Assembly: GCF_003255815.1 (NCBI RefSeq) | Contig: NC_037689.1 | Span: 140,098,938-140,162,937, forward strand | Reading direction: 5' to 3' | Length of the DNA: 64,000 bases | Source of the DNA: Theropithecus gelada | Lineage: Eukaryota > Chordata > Mammalia > Primates > Cercopithecidae | Shown: positions 1-12,066 of the stretch, one piece after another | Layout of the letters: the number at the start of each line of letters is the position of its first letter | Numbering within the stretch: the first letter of the stretch is position 1 | The notes under the pieces: generated by a model | Database searches by the model: none | The model's input: the letters and a program-made list of their open reading frames with translations, nothing else | Told to the model about the DNA's origin: nothing | Translations under genes and position numbers: made by a program

Positions 1-1602
1 TCCTAGACATGAGCCAGTTTACAGACCCATAACTCCTTGAAGGAAGGGGAAGCTAGGCATCCTTGAGGAAGGACCTCAATACACTGCCAAAAATGTATGC
101 TGTTAATCTTTGTTCCAACTTTTCCCAATGGGACCTAGAGCCATTTTCCTGGGTAACTATACATTGGGAAAAAGAAAATAATCAGAACTTTCAGGGAATA
201 GCGAACACCAGCTCTGAACTAACACTAATTTCAGGAGACAGAAAACATCTTGTGGCTATTTACATCGTTCCAGAGTGCATAAATGGCATAGATATACTCA
301 GCAGCTGGCAGAATATCTACATTGGTTTCCTGATCTATGGAGTGAGGACTACTATGGTGGGAAAGCCCAGCTGTAATTCATTACAACTGTCTCTCCCTAG
401 GAAAATAGTAAACCAGAAGCAATACCACATTTCTGAAAAGATTTTAGAAATTAGTACCATCTTTAAGGCTTGAAACATGTAGGGATGGTGATTCCACCAA
501 ATCATTTTTTAACTGGCCTATTTGGTTTATGCAGAAGACATATGGGTGTTGGAAAATGACAGTGAGTTATGGTGCACTTAACCAGGTGGTGACTCCAATT
601 TCAGCTGCTGTATCAGATGTGGTTTAATCCTTTTGGCAAAATTGACACATCCCCTTGTGCCTGGTATACAGTTTTGATCTAGTAAATATTTTCATTCTCC
701 ATAGCTGCTCATAATATCCTTCAGAAGCAGTTTACTTTCAGCAGGTAAGGCCATTAATACACCTCCACTATTATGCCACAGGAGTGTGTCAATTATCCAG
801 CCATGTCATAATTTGTTTCGCAGGAATCCTGATCACTTTTCCCTTTCGCAAGATATCACACTAAAGCATTACATTGAGGATATGCTGATTGGACCTAATG
901 AGCAAGAAGTAGCAACTATTTTAGACTCACTGATAAGACATTTGTGTGTCAAATGGTAGAAAATACACTAGGAAAAAAAGTTATAGGGCCTTCTACCTCA
1001 GTAACATTTTTGGGGTTCCAGCAGTGTGGCAATGGTAAGATATCTGTTCTAAGGTGAAGGATAATTGTTGAATCTGGCCCTTGTACAACCAAAAAAGAGG
1101 CACAACACCGAAAGATCCTCTTTGGATTTTAGAGGCAAAATATTCCTCCTCTGGGCGCATTACTATGGCCTATTTATGGAGTGACCCAAAAAGTGTCTAC
1201 CATTGGGTGGAATTCAAAACAAGAGAAGGTTCTGCAACATCTCCAGTCTGTTGTGTGAGCTTCTCTGCCATTTGGCCCATATGATCCAGCAGATCCAATG
1301 GTGACTAAAGTGGCAGTGGCATACAGAGATACTGTTTGGAGCCTCTGGCAGACCCCTATAGGTGAATCTCAGTGCAGGCATTTAGTATTTGTGGGTAAAG
1401 TCCTGCCATCCTCTGGAGACAACTACTCTCCTTTTGAGAAACATCTTTTGGCCTGCCACTGGGCCTTAGTAGAACCTGAATGCTTAACCACGGGCTCCAA
1501 GTAACCATGCTACTTGAGCTTCCCATCATGAACTGGGTGTTACCTGACCCATCAAGTCATAAAATTGGATGTTCAGAATATCATTCCATCATTACATGAA
1601 AG

Positions 1603-1637
<35 letters not shown>

Positions 1638-3860
1638 TCTTGATCTATAAAATGTTTAATATATATATATATACATACACTGAACAGGTCCTGAAGGCAC
1701 AAGTAGGTTATATGAAGAAGTGGCTCAAAAGTCCATGGTTCCTCACCCTGCTATATTGACTTTTCTCTCTTTGCCTGAACCTATGGCATTATGTGGAGTT
1801 TTCTATGGTTAGTTAACAGAGGAGCAGAAGACTTGGGCCTGTCTCATAGATGGTCCTGCAAGATATGTAGGCACCACCATAAAGGTGACAGCTACAGCAC
1901 CATAGCCCCTTTCAGAGACATTACCAAAGCACAGTGGTGAAGGAAAGTCCTCCCAGTATGCAGAACTTCAAGCTATGCACCTGAAGTTTCCCTCTGCTTG
2001 GAAGGCGTAATGGCCAGATGTTTGATTATATGTCAGTTCACAGTCTGTGGCCAATGATTTGTATGGTCAGGAACTTGGAAGGGACATGATTGAAAAATCA
2101 GTTACAAATACATTTGAAGAAGGGGTATGTTAATAGACTTCTCTGAATGGGCAAAAATATGCAGATATGTGGGTTCCATGTGAATGCCTACCAAAGAGTA
2201 AAATCAGCAGGCAGGATTTTAATTATCAAGTGGATAACATAACCTATTCTGTGGATACCACTCAGCCTTCTTCCCCAGTCACCCCTGTTATTGTCCAATG
2301 ACCTAATGAACAAAGTGGCCATAGTGGAATGGATAGAGGTAATATGTGGGCTCAGCAACATGGACTTCTACTAAGATCAACTTTGCTACATCCGTGCTGA
2401 GCACCTAATCTGTTAGCAATGGGGACCAACACTGAGTCCCCGGAATGGCACCATCCCTTAGGGTGATCAGCTAGCTATGTGGTGGCAGGTTGCTTACACT
2501 GAACCGCTTCCATCATGAAAGGGGTAGCATTTTGTTCCTGCTGGAATAGACTCTTACTCTGCATATGGATTTGCCTTCCCTACATGCCATACTTCTGCAA
2601 AAACTATTATATACGGATTCACAGAATGTCGTATCCACCTTCGTGATAATCTACACAGCATTGTTTCTGATCAAGGAGCCCATTTCACAGTGAATAGAGT
2701 GTGCAAGGGGCTTATGCTCATGGAATTCAATGATCTTACCATATTCTCCACTACCTTGAAGTAGTTAGCTTGATAGCATGGTGGAATGGTTTTTTTTAAA
2801 ACTCAGTTACAATGCCATTTAGGTGGCATTACTTGGCAGGGCTGGGTAAAGTTTCTCCAAAAGGCTATATATGCTCCAAATCAGCATCAAATATATGGTG
2901 CTGTTTATGTGATAGCCTGGATTCATGGGTATAGGAATCAAATGGTAAAAATGAGAGTGGTACTATTCACTATTATCTCTAGTGACCCACTAGCAAATGT
3001 TTCCTTCTTGTTCCCATGACCTTTTGCTCTGCTGGCCTAGATATCTTAGTTCCAAAGGAAGGGAAGCTTCTACCAGGAGCTACAACAATCATTTCATTGA
3101 ACTACAAGTTAGGACTGCCATCCAGCCATTTTAGGTTTCTCATATCTCTGAATAACAGGCAGAGAAGAGAGGTACTCTGCTGCCTGGAATGACAAATCCT
3201 AACTACCAGGATAAATTGGACTAGTACTTTACAACAGCAGTAGGGAAGAATATGTCTGGAATATAGCAAATCCCCCAGGGCATCTCTTAATCTTTGCTCA
3301 AATTCAACGGAAAACTGCAAGACTCAATTGAGGTAGAATTACTAATGGCCCAGACCCTTCAAGAATGGTTTAGGTTACCCCATCTGGTAAACAAGCACAA
3401 CTAGCTGAGGTGGTTGCTGAAGACAAAGTGAATACAGAACGAGCAGTAGAAGGCAGTTGTAAGTGCCAGCTATGACCATATTACCAGTTACAAAATGAGG
3501 ACTGTAATTATCACGAGTATTTCTTCCTTATTTTGTTATGAATATGAGTGTGGGTAATCTTTGCTTTCTTCCTTTTTTTATTCCCTTATCATGTAATAGA
3601 TGATCGGCTGACTTTATCATAGTATCAAAGTATTGTAAATTTTACACCATAATATTTAAATTATCAGATATCAAGAAGAGTAAACATTCCTCAAGGACTT
3701 TACCTCTTCTTGTTGGGAAAAGATTAGTGCATTTTTTGTTGTATGAAGGATAGTCTTATCATATTAGGAGGGATTATGGCCTGGTTATTATCTTTATTTG
3801 GAGACTAATTGTGGTTTAGGGAGATGTATCTGGATGCCAAGTTGACAGGGACTGGACTTA
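1..3860 (+). mobile_element. ERV-L (HERVL-type) internal region, pol relics; 5' end outside window
   Basis: Degraded retroviral pol from a class III ERV-L element. Relics appear in the expected order. The reverse transcriptase box at 867-896 reads HYIEDMLIGP, so the usual Y-x-D-D has become Y-I-E-D. An RNase H-like box at 1831-1860 reads TWACLIDGPA. The integrase zone has GIDSYSAYGFA from 2543 (first catalytic Asp at 2549-2551) and SDQGAHFTV at 2666-2692 (second Asp). Frames between these boxes are broken by stops and shifts, and no frame exceeds 136 codons, so no product is possible. A (CA)n tract sits at about 1605-1633. An MLT2-like LTR follows directly. A second copy of the same internal region lies at 50358-52686, which supports the assignment. 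The ERV-L family is known to lack an env gene, and I see none. Confidence 0.85.
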
Positions 3861-4438
3861 TGATGGTTCACTTTATGTGCCAATTTAACTAAGCCACAGG
3901 GTCCACAGATATTTGGTCAAATATAATTCTGGGTGTCTCTGTGAGCATGTTTGTTCATTAGATTAGCATTTGAATCAGTAGACTTAGTAAAGCAGATTAC
4001 CCTAAATAATGTGGGTGGCCCTCATTCAATGATTTGAATGCCTGAATAGAACAAAAAGGCTAACTTCACACAAGTAAGATTGTGGGAATGTTTTCTATCT
4101 AACTGCCTTGAGCTGGGACATTGGCTTTGTTTTGTTTTTTTTTTTTTTGGTTTTTTTTTTCTGTCTTCAGACTTGAACTGAATAATTTGTTCTTGGCTTT
4201 TGAGCCTGCTGGCTTTTGGACTGGAACTTGAACTATTGGCAATCCTGGTACTCAGGCCTTTGGACTTGAACTGGGATTACTCTATTGGTTCTCCTGGCTC
4301 TCCAGTGGGGCAACTGCAGATCTTTGGACTTCTCAGCCTCAATAATCATGTGAGCCAATTCCTTATTTTACACATATATATACACACACATATATATATA
4401 CACACATATATATGTGTATGTGTGTGTATATATATACT

Positions 4439-4492
<54 letters not shown>

Positions 4493-4523
4493 CTCTGTTT
4501 CTCTGGAGAACCTGAGTGATACA
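3861..4523 (+). mobile_element. MLT2-like 3' LTR of the ERV-L
   Basis: Begins TGATGGTTCACTTTATG and ends in the MLT2-style tail TTTCTCTGGAGAACCTGAG followed by GATACA. It directly follows ERV-L pol, as a 3' LTR should. The body has the pattern of repeated 'gact...gaact' and 'cctgctgg' blocks and 'agcctcaataatcatgtgagccaattcctta' typical of MLT2. An impure T tract interrupts it at about 4134-4160, and the 3' part is swollen by a TA/CA/TG microsatellite. The sub-family letter cannot be fixed by eye. Confidence 0.8.
4370..4490. repeat. Compound (TA/CA/TG)n microsatellite
   Basis: Mixed TA and CA steps run into about 20 uninterrupted TG units at 4449-4489. It lies in the AT-rich tail of the MLT2-like LTR, where these elements normally carry a short TATA-type run. 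It is probably length-variable. Confidence 0.9.
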
Positions 4524-5219
4524 ATCAGAAAATAACATAATTCATTAGATTAACAACGTCAGTCATTACTAAAATATGAGATACGATTCAGCATTATCTT
4601 CTCATAAAATGTAAATATACATAAACCTCTTGAAGCAGGAAAGACTAATAATAAAAAACAAAGTGCTCTTATCATAAAAGATGAAATAAAAATTTTAGTT
4701 ACATCAATATTGAAAGCATGACAGGAATCCCTGTTGAGATGATGAGATGATTACAGTTTGACATTATTTTTGGGATTATGAAGTGAATGTAGTAATAAGT
4801 TCAAGTAAGCAAGGATTATTATAAATATTGACAAATGAGAGGGGAATTTCTCTGTTTTTCAATAGTGATAGGATTACATGTCAAGCACTACCCACCTACC
4901 TAAAAGACTCTTTTATTGAGTGCCTACTTTAGAAAAAAAAACAGTTTTTCTATTTAGGTAAAATGATGTTCATGTTTATGTGCCTAGCAAGATGGCCACC
5001 ATCATGATGTTGATGCTTGTTTTCCGATGGTGGTAAATTTTTTCTGGTAAATTTTTCTCTCTTAATGGAATTTTTGGTAATGTTGGCTTTTTAAATAATT
5101 AGTGTGTATTACTAATATAGCCATAAAAGAAAAGATATTCTCATTGGTGGAAAACATACATTTTTGTGATTATTAGAGCAAGTTTAAAAATACAAGGTTG
5201 TATAAAATAGGTTATTGTA
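4524..5219. other. AT-rich DNA, nothing recognised
   Basis: No open frame of note, no repeat family I recognise, no CpG cluster. Short A-runs only. Confidence 0.6.
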
Positions 5220-5718
5220 TCACTAACCATTCTAATCCCAGTGAACAGTTTTCTTTACAGTCCTGGAAGAATATACAAATATATGAACACACAGGTATGT
5301 TTTTTCTGTTTCTCTCTTGTTTTGTTTTTGTTTTATAAGTATACTATACACACTATTCTTCAAACATTTTTAAATTTAATAAAGCCTATCACTCCATGTA
5401 TCAATACATATAGCACCGATACATTCTCTTCTATAAGTCATCAATATTTCATATCATGTACAAATAGTCTATCCAACCACTGATCTATATACAAAATATG
5501 TTTTATTTCCATTTTTAACTACTGCAAAGTCACAATAAGTATTTTCTATATTTCATTACAAAATGGAAGGAAACATCTTTCTGACCTAGTCATATAAAAG
5601 TAGTTCTTAAGATACAGCCCCTAAACACAAAGTAGAATATTATAAATGTGACTCCACTAAAATTGAGAAGTTCTAGTCATCACATAAATCTCATAAAAAG
5701 GGTAAAAATGCTAGCCAC
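5220..5718 (-). repeat. L1M 3'-UTR-like segment, half of an inverted duplicate pair
   Basis: Read on the minus strand, 5718 to 5362 matches 24265-24614 at roughly 90% by eye, from GTGGCTAGCATTTT to TTAAATTTAAAAATG. The continuation to 5220 (minus) resembles old LINE-1 3' UTR, with 'gtgtgtatagtatac' and 'aaactgttcactggg'. The L1M label is tentative. The similarity to the second copy is read directly from the sequence. Confidence 0.6.
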
Positions 5719-5719
5719 A

Positions 5720-6860
5720 AACTGTAAAAAAAATTCTTACCAAATATATGTGACAAAGTGTTAGTATTCTAAATATATATATATGAACTTACATAAAACA
5801 GTAAGAAAAAGATAAGCCAAAAGGAAAACTGATGAGAAACATGAAAGATATTTTATTGAAAACATCAATGACTATATGGAAATAACTCTCATTAATCATC
5901 AGGGGAAAGGAAATAATGGCAACATTTATATATTATTTGATCACTTACTAAATGGGCAAAAGGTAAACAGTATCTGACAACACCAAGTATTGCTGAGGAT
6001 ATGGACAGCCATATGAGTACATAGCTAGTGATCATAACAGTCCACACAGATATACTCAAGGAAATCATTTAATCTTACCTTTCATTTTACCATGTGAAGA
6101 TGAATGTGTTATATACCTCTGACAGCAATTCAGCAATATCTTCCCTAGGGAGATGAGATAGATAGATAAATAGATTGATCTCCATCTTCAATCAGTGGTT
6201 CTCAAACTTTAGCATGCATCAAAATTACACACAGATTACCAACATCCCTTGAGTCTGATTCAGCAAGTCTGGGGTGGGGCCTAATAATTTGCATTTTAAC
6301 AAGTCCCCAAGTGATGCTCATGCTGTTGTTCCACAGACCACACTTTGAGAATCACTGCCCCAAGGGAACTCTTACACATGTGACTTAGGAGATATGCAAA
6401 ATAATGTTCAAAGTAGCTTTGTTTTGCAATAGAAACAAATCTGGAAGCTCAGCTTTCCAACAGGAGAATGTATTGATAAATTGTGGATTTGTACAATGAA
6501 ATATAATTTAGCAGTGAAAATGACTTACCTGCAGCTGTATGCAAGAATATGAATGGATCTTAAAAGAGAATATTTAGTAGAAACAAAAGGAAGGCTCAGA
6601 GTGCATGTATCAAATTACATTCTCATAAAGGAAAACTAACTATTGTTCAGAGATACCAATGTGATAAAACTTCAAAAATGGTGTTGAGTGAATGATGAAA
6701 CTCATTTAGTCTAGTGGTGGGAGTCAGTGTGATAGAGAGGTCAAAGGTGTTCATTTTAATTTTTATGCACCATAAAACATACATACTTTACTCCTATTAA
6801 TATTATTCTGTGTTTCAAATAGCACATCATAAATCATCGAATAAAAGAAAAAAAGACATA
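5720..6860 (+). mobile_element. L1M fragment: end of ORF2 and 3' UTR, split by MER5A
   Basis: Plus-strand old LINE-1. The piece before 6193 reads like the C-terminal ORF2 region ('actaaatgggcaaaagg', 'caccaagtattgctgaggatatgg'). After 6357 come the end of ORF2 and the 3' UTR ('gtacaatgaaatataatttagcagtgaaaatg', 'gaatggatcttaaa'). Heavily diverged, no frame kept. The MER5A at 6193-6357 sits inside it, so this L1 is older than that insertion. Confidence 0.65.
6193..6357. mobile_element. MER5A, non-autonomous hAT (Charlie) DNA transposon
   Basis: Starts CAGTGGTTCTCAAACTTTAG and ends TTTGAGAATCACTG, the terminal inverted repeats of MER5A. The inside holds 'tctggggtggggcctaataatttgcattt' and 'aagtgatgctcatgctg' as in the family. 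Its 165 bp fit the usual short internal-deletion length. It has no coding capacity. Confidence 0.9.
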
Positions 6861-7228
6861 CTTAGCAAAAACTAAAATACAACCAAAAGAAGGTAAGTGT
6901 GGCAATAATGTAAGACCATAGCTTAAGGGAAAATACATTAACTGAGAACAAGAAGGGTATTTACATTTGTAGAATTTAAAATCCAATGAAGCAATAACAA
7001 TTGTGAACCTTTATACATATAAAATAAATGTAAAATGAGTAAAGTCAAATATGTTAGAAGTTTACAGAGAATATGACAATCTGTAATGAGGGGAATAGAA
7101 TAAATTACCTCTCATAGAAATAATATACAAAAAGTAAGGATATTAATAATTCATGTAACATGATGAAAATACTTAGTTTTCTATAACCTTCCCCAAAACA
7201 TTTACTCATTTTTTAAGTACTCGTGAAA
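6861..7228. other. AT-rich DNA, nothing recognised
   Basis: A/T-rich sequence between the L1M piece and the Alu. It may be more old L1, but no diagnostic string is visible. Confidence 0.5.
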
Positions 7229-7241
7229 GAATTACGAATAT

Positions 7242-7540
7242 GAGCCAGGAATGGTGGCTCACGCCTGTAATCCCAGCACTTTGGGAGGCCGAGGTGGGCG
7301 GATCACCTGAGGTCAGGGGTTCGAGACCAGCCTGGGCAACATGGTGAAACCCCTTCTCTACCAAAAATACAAAACTTACACAGGCATGGTGGTGGGCGCC
7401 TGTAGTCCCACCTACTCTGGAGGCTGAGACAGGAGAATTGCTTGAACTCAGGAGGTGGAGGTTGCAGTGAGCTGAGATGGCGCCACTGTACTCCAGCCTG
7501 GGTGACAGAGTGAGACTCTTTCTCAAAAAAAAAAAAAAAA
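7242..7540 (+). mobile_element. AluS
   Basis: Full-length Alu with A and B boxes, middle A-rich linker and a 3' A tail. It is flanked by 13-bp target-site duplications, GAATTACGAATAT (7229-7241) and GAATTACAAATAT (7541-7553), with one mismatch. The S class is inferred from features such as 'cacctgaggtcagg'. Antisense open frames here are Alu shadows. Confidence 0.93.
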
Positions 7541-7553
7541 GAATTACAAATAT

Positions 7554-10376
7554 GAATTTTTACTAGGGCATAAGGTAGTTCTCATTAAATCCTGTAATAC
7601 AAAAACAATGCAGGACTCTACTTATAAGAACAACACAATAGACATTATAACAAAAGGAGATTGAAAAAAAAATCCATGGGTTTGGTCATTTGTAAGAACA
7701 CCTGTAGTGAAGAATTCTTATGTTTTTCTTCACAGCCAACTTTCCTCTGGTGGGTTGCCTAACAGGGACCCCCATGATCTGACATCAGAAATCCCATGAC
7801 CCATCAAACTTTCTAGAATTTTCAAAGTTGACTGTAGACACAAGGGACAGAGGTGGTGGAAGCAAGGTTTCTGTGGGTAAAACTACGCAGGTCCTTGTAA
7901 AAAATATGAATCCTCGAATCACATCTCAGACTTATTGATTCAGAATCTACAGGAGAGATTTTTAGGAAATATCATAAGATAATGAATTCCTGTTACCGAT
8001 ATCTCCAGAGCTACTCTAGACATTGTCTTTTCTAAGGCTTGTTTGTTCTAGTCTCCTTCCAAGTATTTGAGCTATTCCTGACTTCCAATTAATTCCTTTT
8101 TTTCCTCTTTAAATTGGCCAGAATTAATGTCTACAGCTTAATATCATACCTGCAGGAAACAGACCCTCAAGAAAATGTGTCTGAAATAGTTAATTGAGCT
8201 ATGTTAAGATGAAAGTCAGGAAGATACCCTTTTAAATTCCAGAATGGTAAACTAGCAGACTATGTCAGGAATGGGGAAGAACCTACTGAAGTATGATTGA
8301 GGTATCCAGGGGCGATGAACCCACAGAAGATGAAGCTCTGGAAAGTCAGGTAATTGCTGCTAAAAACTAATTTAAATGAGATGGCCCAAGATGATTTTTC
8401 CTGACAGAATCAGATAAAGATCAAATCTCAAATTCTTCCCTAAAGGAAAGTAATAAAACTCAGAACTATTATCTGACCCCTTTGACAGACTTCTTTTTGT
8501 GATATTAGAGCTGAGATTGCTGAAAACCAAATTCGAAGATTGATTCAGAGTTTGAATTATTATTATTCCTGGGACACTAAAGTGACAAAGTTATCACTGT
8601 GCTTTGGAAAAAATAAGATATTAATAATTCCAGTGGTGATACTCTGCTGGATACAGAAAATGGGAATAACACCAAAGGGCTCAGAAAATCTCACAAGTAT
8701 ACCTACCTTGCCTAAGGAAGTGGTTCTGTTTCTTGCAAGCAAAATCTAATGTCCCTGAAAGTCTTACACCTGGCTGTTGTTGGGCAAGTATTGAAAGTTG
8801 GATTCTCCAGGAAACGGACTTTGATATGGAACTTAGCATTCTGGATGTTTGTTAGAGTTACAGTTAGACTTTTCAATAAATACCTACGGAAAAGAGAGGA
8901 AGGAAGCAGGATCGTGCAGAGAGAGGTCAACCTGTGACGCAGGCCCAACCTCAAGAAACCAAACCCCATGAGGAGTTCTGAAGCTAGAACAGCCATTGAG
9001 ATTCTCCCAAGTTGTGCCAAGATGACCAAACCACTATACTTCTGCATCAATCATTGAACATGAGCTACCCTGCGGAGGGGCATGACCTTAGGCAATGCAG
9101 GTCTCTGCAGCAAAAGAAACCTTCAAGGGGTTGCTTTGGACCAGTGAAGGGTGTTTGCTGAGACTCCCAGTAGCTGTGTCAACAAGTGCTTCCTCAAATG
9201 AAGATCTGGAAAATATATCTATGTTTCCATCATAGTCCACCCCATGTGCTACTTGGATTCACTTTATATATATTCCAGCAAAAGCTTCTTCAGGATTTTT
9301 ATGAACCTCTCTTCCGGAAGGAAGCTTAGAAGAGTAAGGTTGGTGGGATGAACCACAACTCCCACAGATCTAGCTGGTCTCTGGGTCATCACTGATGCTG
9401 TTTTCATTCTCCACTCTCCATTCTAGGTTTCTCTCACATCAATATAGAAACTCTGCTGACATTGATGACTTGCCTGGTGGTGTGATACAGATGATCATTC
9501 ATGAAGGGTCTGAGCCCCTTGTTACTATACCCTGCTCAGGCCTGGATTGCTGCATGTATTATGACAATGGAAACTGAGTACCAAAGAAACATCCTGGAGG
9601 CTTAACTGGGGACCACACATATTCCTCTTTGTCCCCATGGGATATAAGTCACCATATGTCCTCTTGATGATCAGCATTGATTATCCCTGGCAGAGTGGTG
9701 ACTCCTGTTATTACCTTCTGGTTCTTTCACACAAGGAGCCTGGAGTGCCAAGGCAACAGTCACAGTTTATAATTAAATGTTAATCCTGCTGGGTCCTTTG
9801 GCATAAATGTTCTTCATTTGGAGCTGAAGACCTCTGAACCTGCAAATTCCAGTTTTAGGGATAAGAATATTTTATAAGTGAGTCTCCGAGTTGACGAGAA
9901 CTTCTTGGTTCCCAGATTCATCTCTTCCTGCTATAGAAATGCAGCATTATATAACGGTTTTTTAATTCAAGGTATATATTGTCTTGGAGAATGACACCCT
10001 AATCTTGTAAGTATCACCTCTGAATTTGTATTTAAGTTGTCTTTAAAAAGTTGTTTCAATGCTCCCAGAGAGCAGCAGCTTCTGAGACGTGACCAGTCCT
10101 GCTCCTTGCTATAATGTAAATCCTCTGAGACGACACAATGTTGTATGGAATCCCATACTGCTGGATCAAACATTCATAATATTTCAAATTGTGAGGGCTT
10201 ATGGAATGACCTTGTTCCAGAATTCCTGGGGCCTGAGTTATGACTCTTGTTCTGATTTTTTTTTTTTAAACAAACTCCACTTGACATCCTTTTGCCAACA
10301 CTAATATCTCCAATGCCATATGGTCTGCCAGATCGTATGTCCCCAAGTGGTACTGTTTCAGGTAGTTAGACAGGTA
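7554..10376. other. 2.8 kb of mostly unassigned sequence
   Basis: Richer in non-AT sequence than its surroundings and free of Alu or L1 signatures that I can name. The stretch 8740-9300 and the stretch 9390-9900 look like old interspersed-repeat or ERV-internal DNA by composition, but I cannot place them. Open frames are short (at most 112 codons, overlapping on both strands) and show no motif. I see no exon-like structure that I would defend. Confidence 0.4.
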
Positions 10377-11105
10377 TGAGCCAGCCAGGAGAAGGTTCTC
10401 CCTGCACCCACCAGAAATGTCAGGCAATCATCAGGTGATGTTTTGGCGGTTATCATATTGCCTCTCAAAAAATGATAATTTGGCAGCTGGCGCCAGGGAG
10501 AGATAATCTCCTGATGGTCCACAGCTGTCACACTAAAGTGTTAATTGAATGCAGGTAGCAGGGAGAGGCAACTTCCCAAACAGATGAAAACACTTGAGAT
10601 TAGTAATCAGCTTCCAATAAAATCTCAGGAATTGGGTGAGTGAGCCCAGGCATGCACAGTAAGAGACAAAATGGCGGAGTATGAGCTTCTTGGGGCGTTC
10701 CACCAGAAAAGGGAAGAAAGTCTCAGATGGGCATGTGTCCAACTTCCTAAACACACTGCACATGCTGCGTACTGCATAGGTGGCCAGTCCACCCTACGGT
10801 TAGAATCATGGGAAAAGGAACAAGACACTGGGAGTGGACCAGCCTATAAAGTCCCAGAATCAAGGTTAAAAGCCACACTTACCATTCAAGTTGCCCACCT
10901 GGGTCTCTTCTAAGTGTGCTTACTTTTCTTTCCTGTTCAAAAGCCTTTTTAAATAAACTTCCACTCCTGCTCTGAAACTTTCCTTGGTGTCTTTTTCTGC
11001 CTTATGCCCCTCAGTCGAATTTTTTCTTCTGAGCAGGCAGGAATTGAGGTTGCTGCAGACCCATATGGATTCGCCCCGTAACTCAAACCCCTTCTACCCC
11101 TAACA
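10377..11105 (+). mobile_element. MER61-like (ERV1, MER4 group) LTR
   Basis: TG...CA-bounded element of 729 bp (TGAGCCAGCCAGG ... CTAACA) with LTR architecture: a TATAAA at 10845-10850 and an AATAAA at 10952-10957, about 105 bp apart. A pyrimidine-rich stretch and the block 'gcagacccatatggattcgcc' close the element. Similarity to the MER61/MER4 group is from memory of the family. The LTR nature itself is visible. No internal retroviral region adjoins it, so it reads as a solo LTR. A clean 4-bp target duplication is not evident. Confidence 0.65.
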
Positions 11106-11184
11106 GTAGGTGTCCTCGCATCACAGCCTGAACCTGATATAGAGCTCTTTCTTGCTCCGGGCCCTACTCAAAAAGAGCTGCCTT

Positions 11185-11507
11185 GGCAGGGCGCGGTGGC
11201 TCACGCCTGTGATCCCAGCACTTTGGCAGGCCGAGAGGGACGGATCACGAGGTCAGGAGATTGAGACCATCCTGGCTAACACGGTGAAACCCCGTCTCTA
11301 CCAAAAATACAAAAAAATTAGCCGGGCGTGGTGGCAGGTGCCTGTAGTCCCAGCTACTCGTGAGGCCGAGGCAGGAAAATGGCGTGAACCCGGGAGGCGG
11401 AGCTTGCAGTGAGCCGAGATCGCACCACTGCACTCCAGCCTGGGTAACAGAGTGAGACTCCATCTCAAAACAAACAAACAAAGCAAAAGAAAACAAAAAA
11501 CAAACAA
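11185..11507 (+). mobile_element. AluY
   Basis: Nearly consensus young-type Alu ('ggatcacgaggtcaggaga', 'ctggctaacacggtgaaaccccgtctcta', 'gcggagcttgcagtgagccgagatcg') with a CAAA-rich tail. Flanked by AAAAAGAGCTGCCTT (11170-11184) and AAAAAGAGCTGTCTT (11508-11522), a 15-bp target duplication with one mismatch. Confidence 0.93.
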
Positions 11508-11665
11508 AAAAAGAGCTGTCTTTAAGGTCATTTGGTATACTGATGAAGCAGTTTTTCCAGGTGCAGATTATACCGCTGGAAGAACCCAAGGAGATCTTAC
11601 AGGTATTCTACTTCCTTCTTAGTCAAAGATGAAAGTTGTAATAATCTGTCCTTTATTTTGGATGG

Positions 11666-12061
11666 TGTACAAATTTGCTATGACTGCCATAACAAAATAC
11701 CACAGACTGGGTGGCTTAAACGATGTAGTTTATTTTTTCACATTTTGTAGACAAGATCAAGATGTCAGTGGGTGAGTTTGTTTGTTTGTTGGAGGCCTCT
11801 GTCCTTGGTGTGCACATAACCACTGTATACTCACATGAATTTCCTCTGCAAGTGTTTCTTGGTATCTCTCGGTGTGTTCACATTTTCTCTTCTTATAAGG
11901 AAAATCGCCAGATTGTATTAGGGCACACTCAAGGGCCTGATTTTAACTTAATCACCTCCTTACACGCACGCCCTGCCTCCAAATACAGACACATTTTGAG
12001 GTACTAGAGGTTAGGGCTTCAACATACAAATTACGGAAGAATAAAATTTCAGCCCACAACA
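11666..12061 (-). mobile_element. MLT1-type MaLR solo LTR
   Basis: On the plus strand it starts TGTACAAATTTGCTATGACTG and ends CAGCCCACAACA, the reverse of an MLT1B-like LTR ('accacagactgggtggcttaaac', 'cctccaaatacagacacatt'). Perfect 5-bp target duplications GATGG at 11661-11665 and 12062-12066 confirm both ends. Confidence 0.85.
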
Positions 12062-12066
12062 GATGG

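Noticed and set aside
3102..3320. Short minus-strand frame near the ERV-L pol end
   Set aside because: Antisense to ERV-L pol with no recognisable domain.
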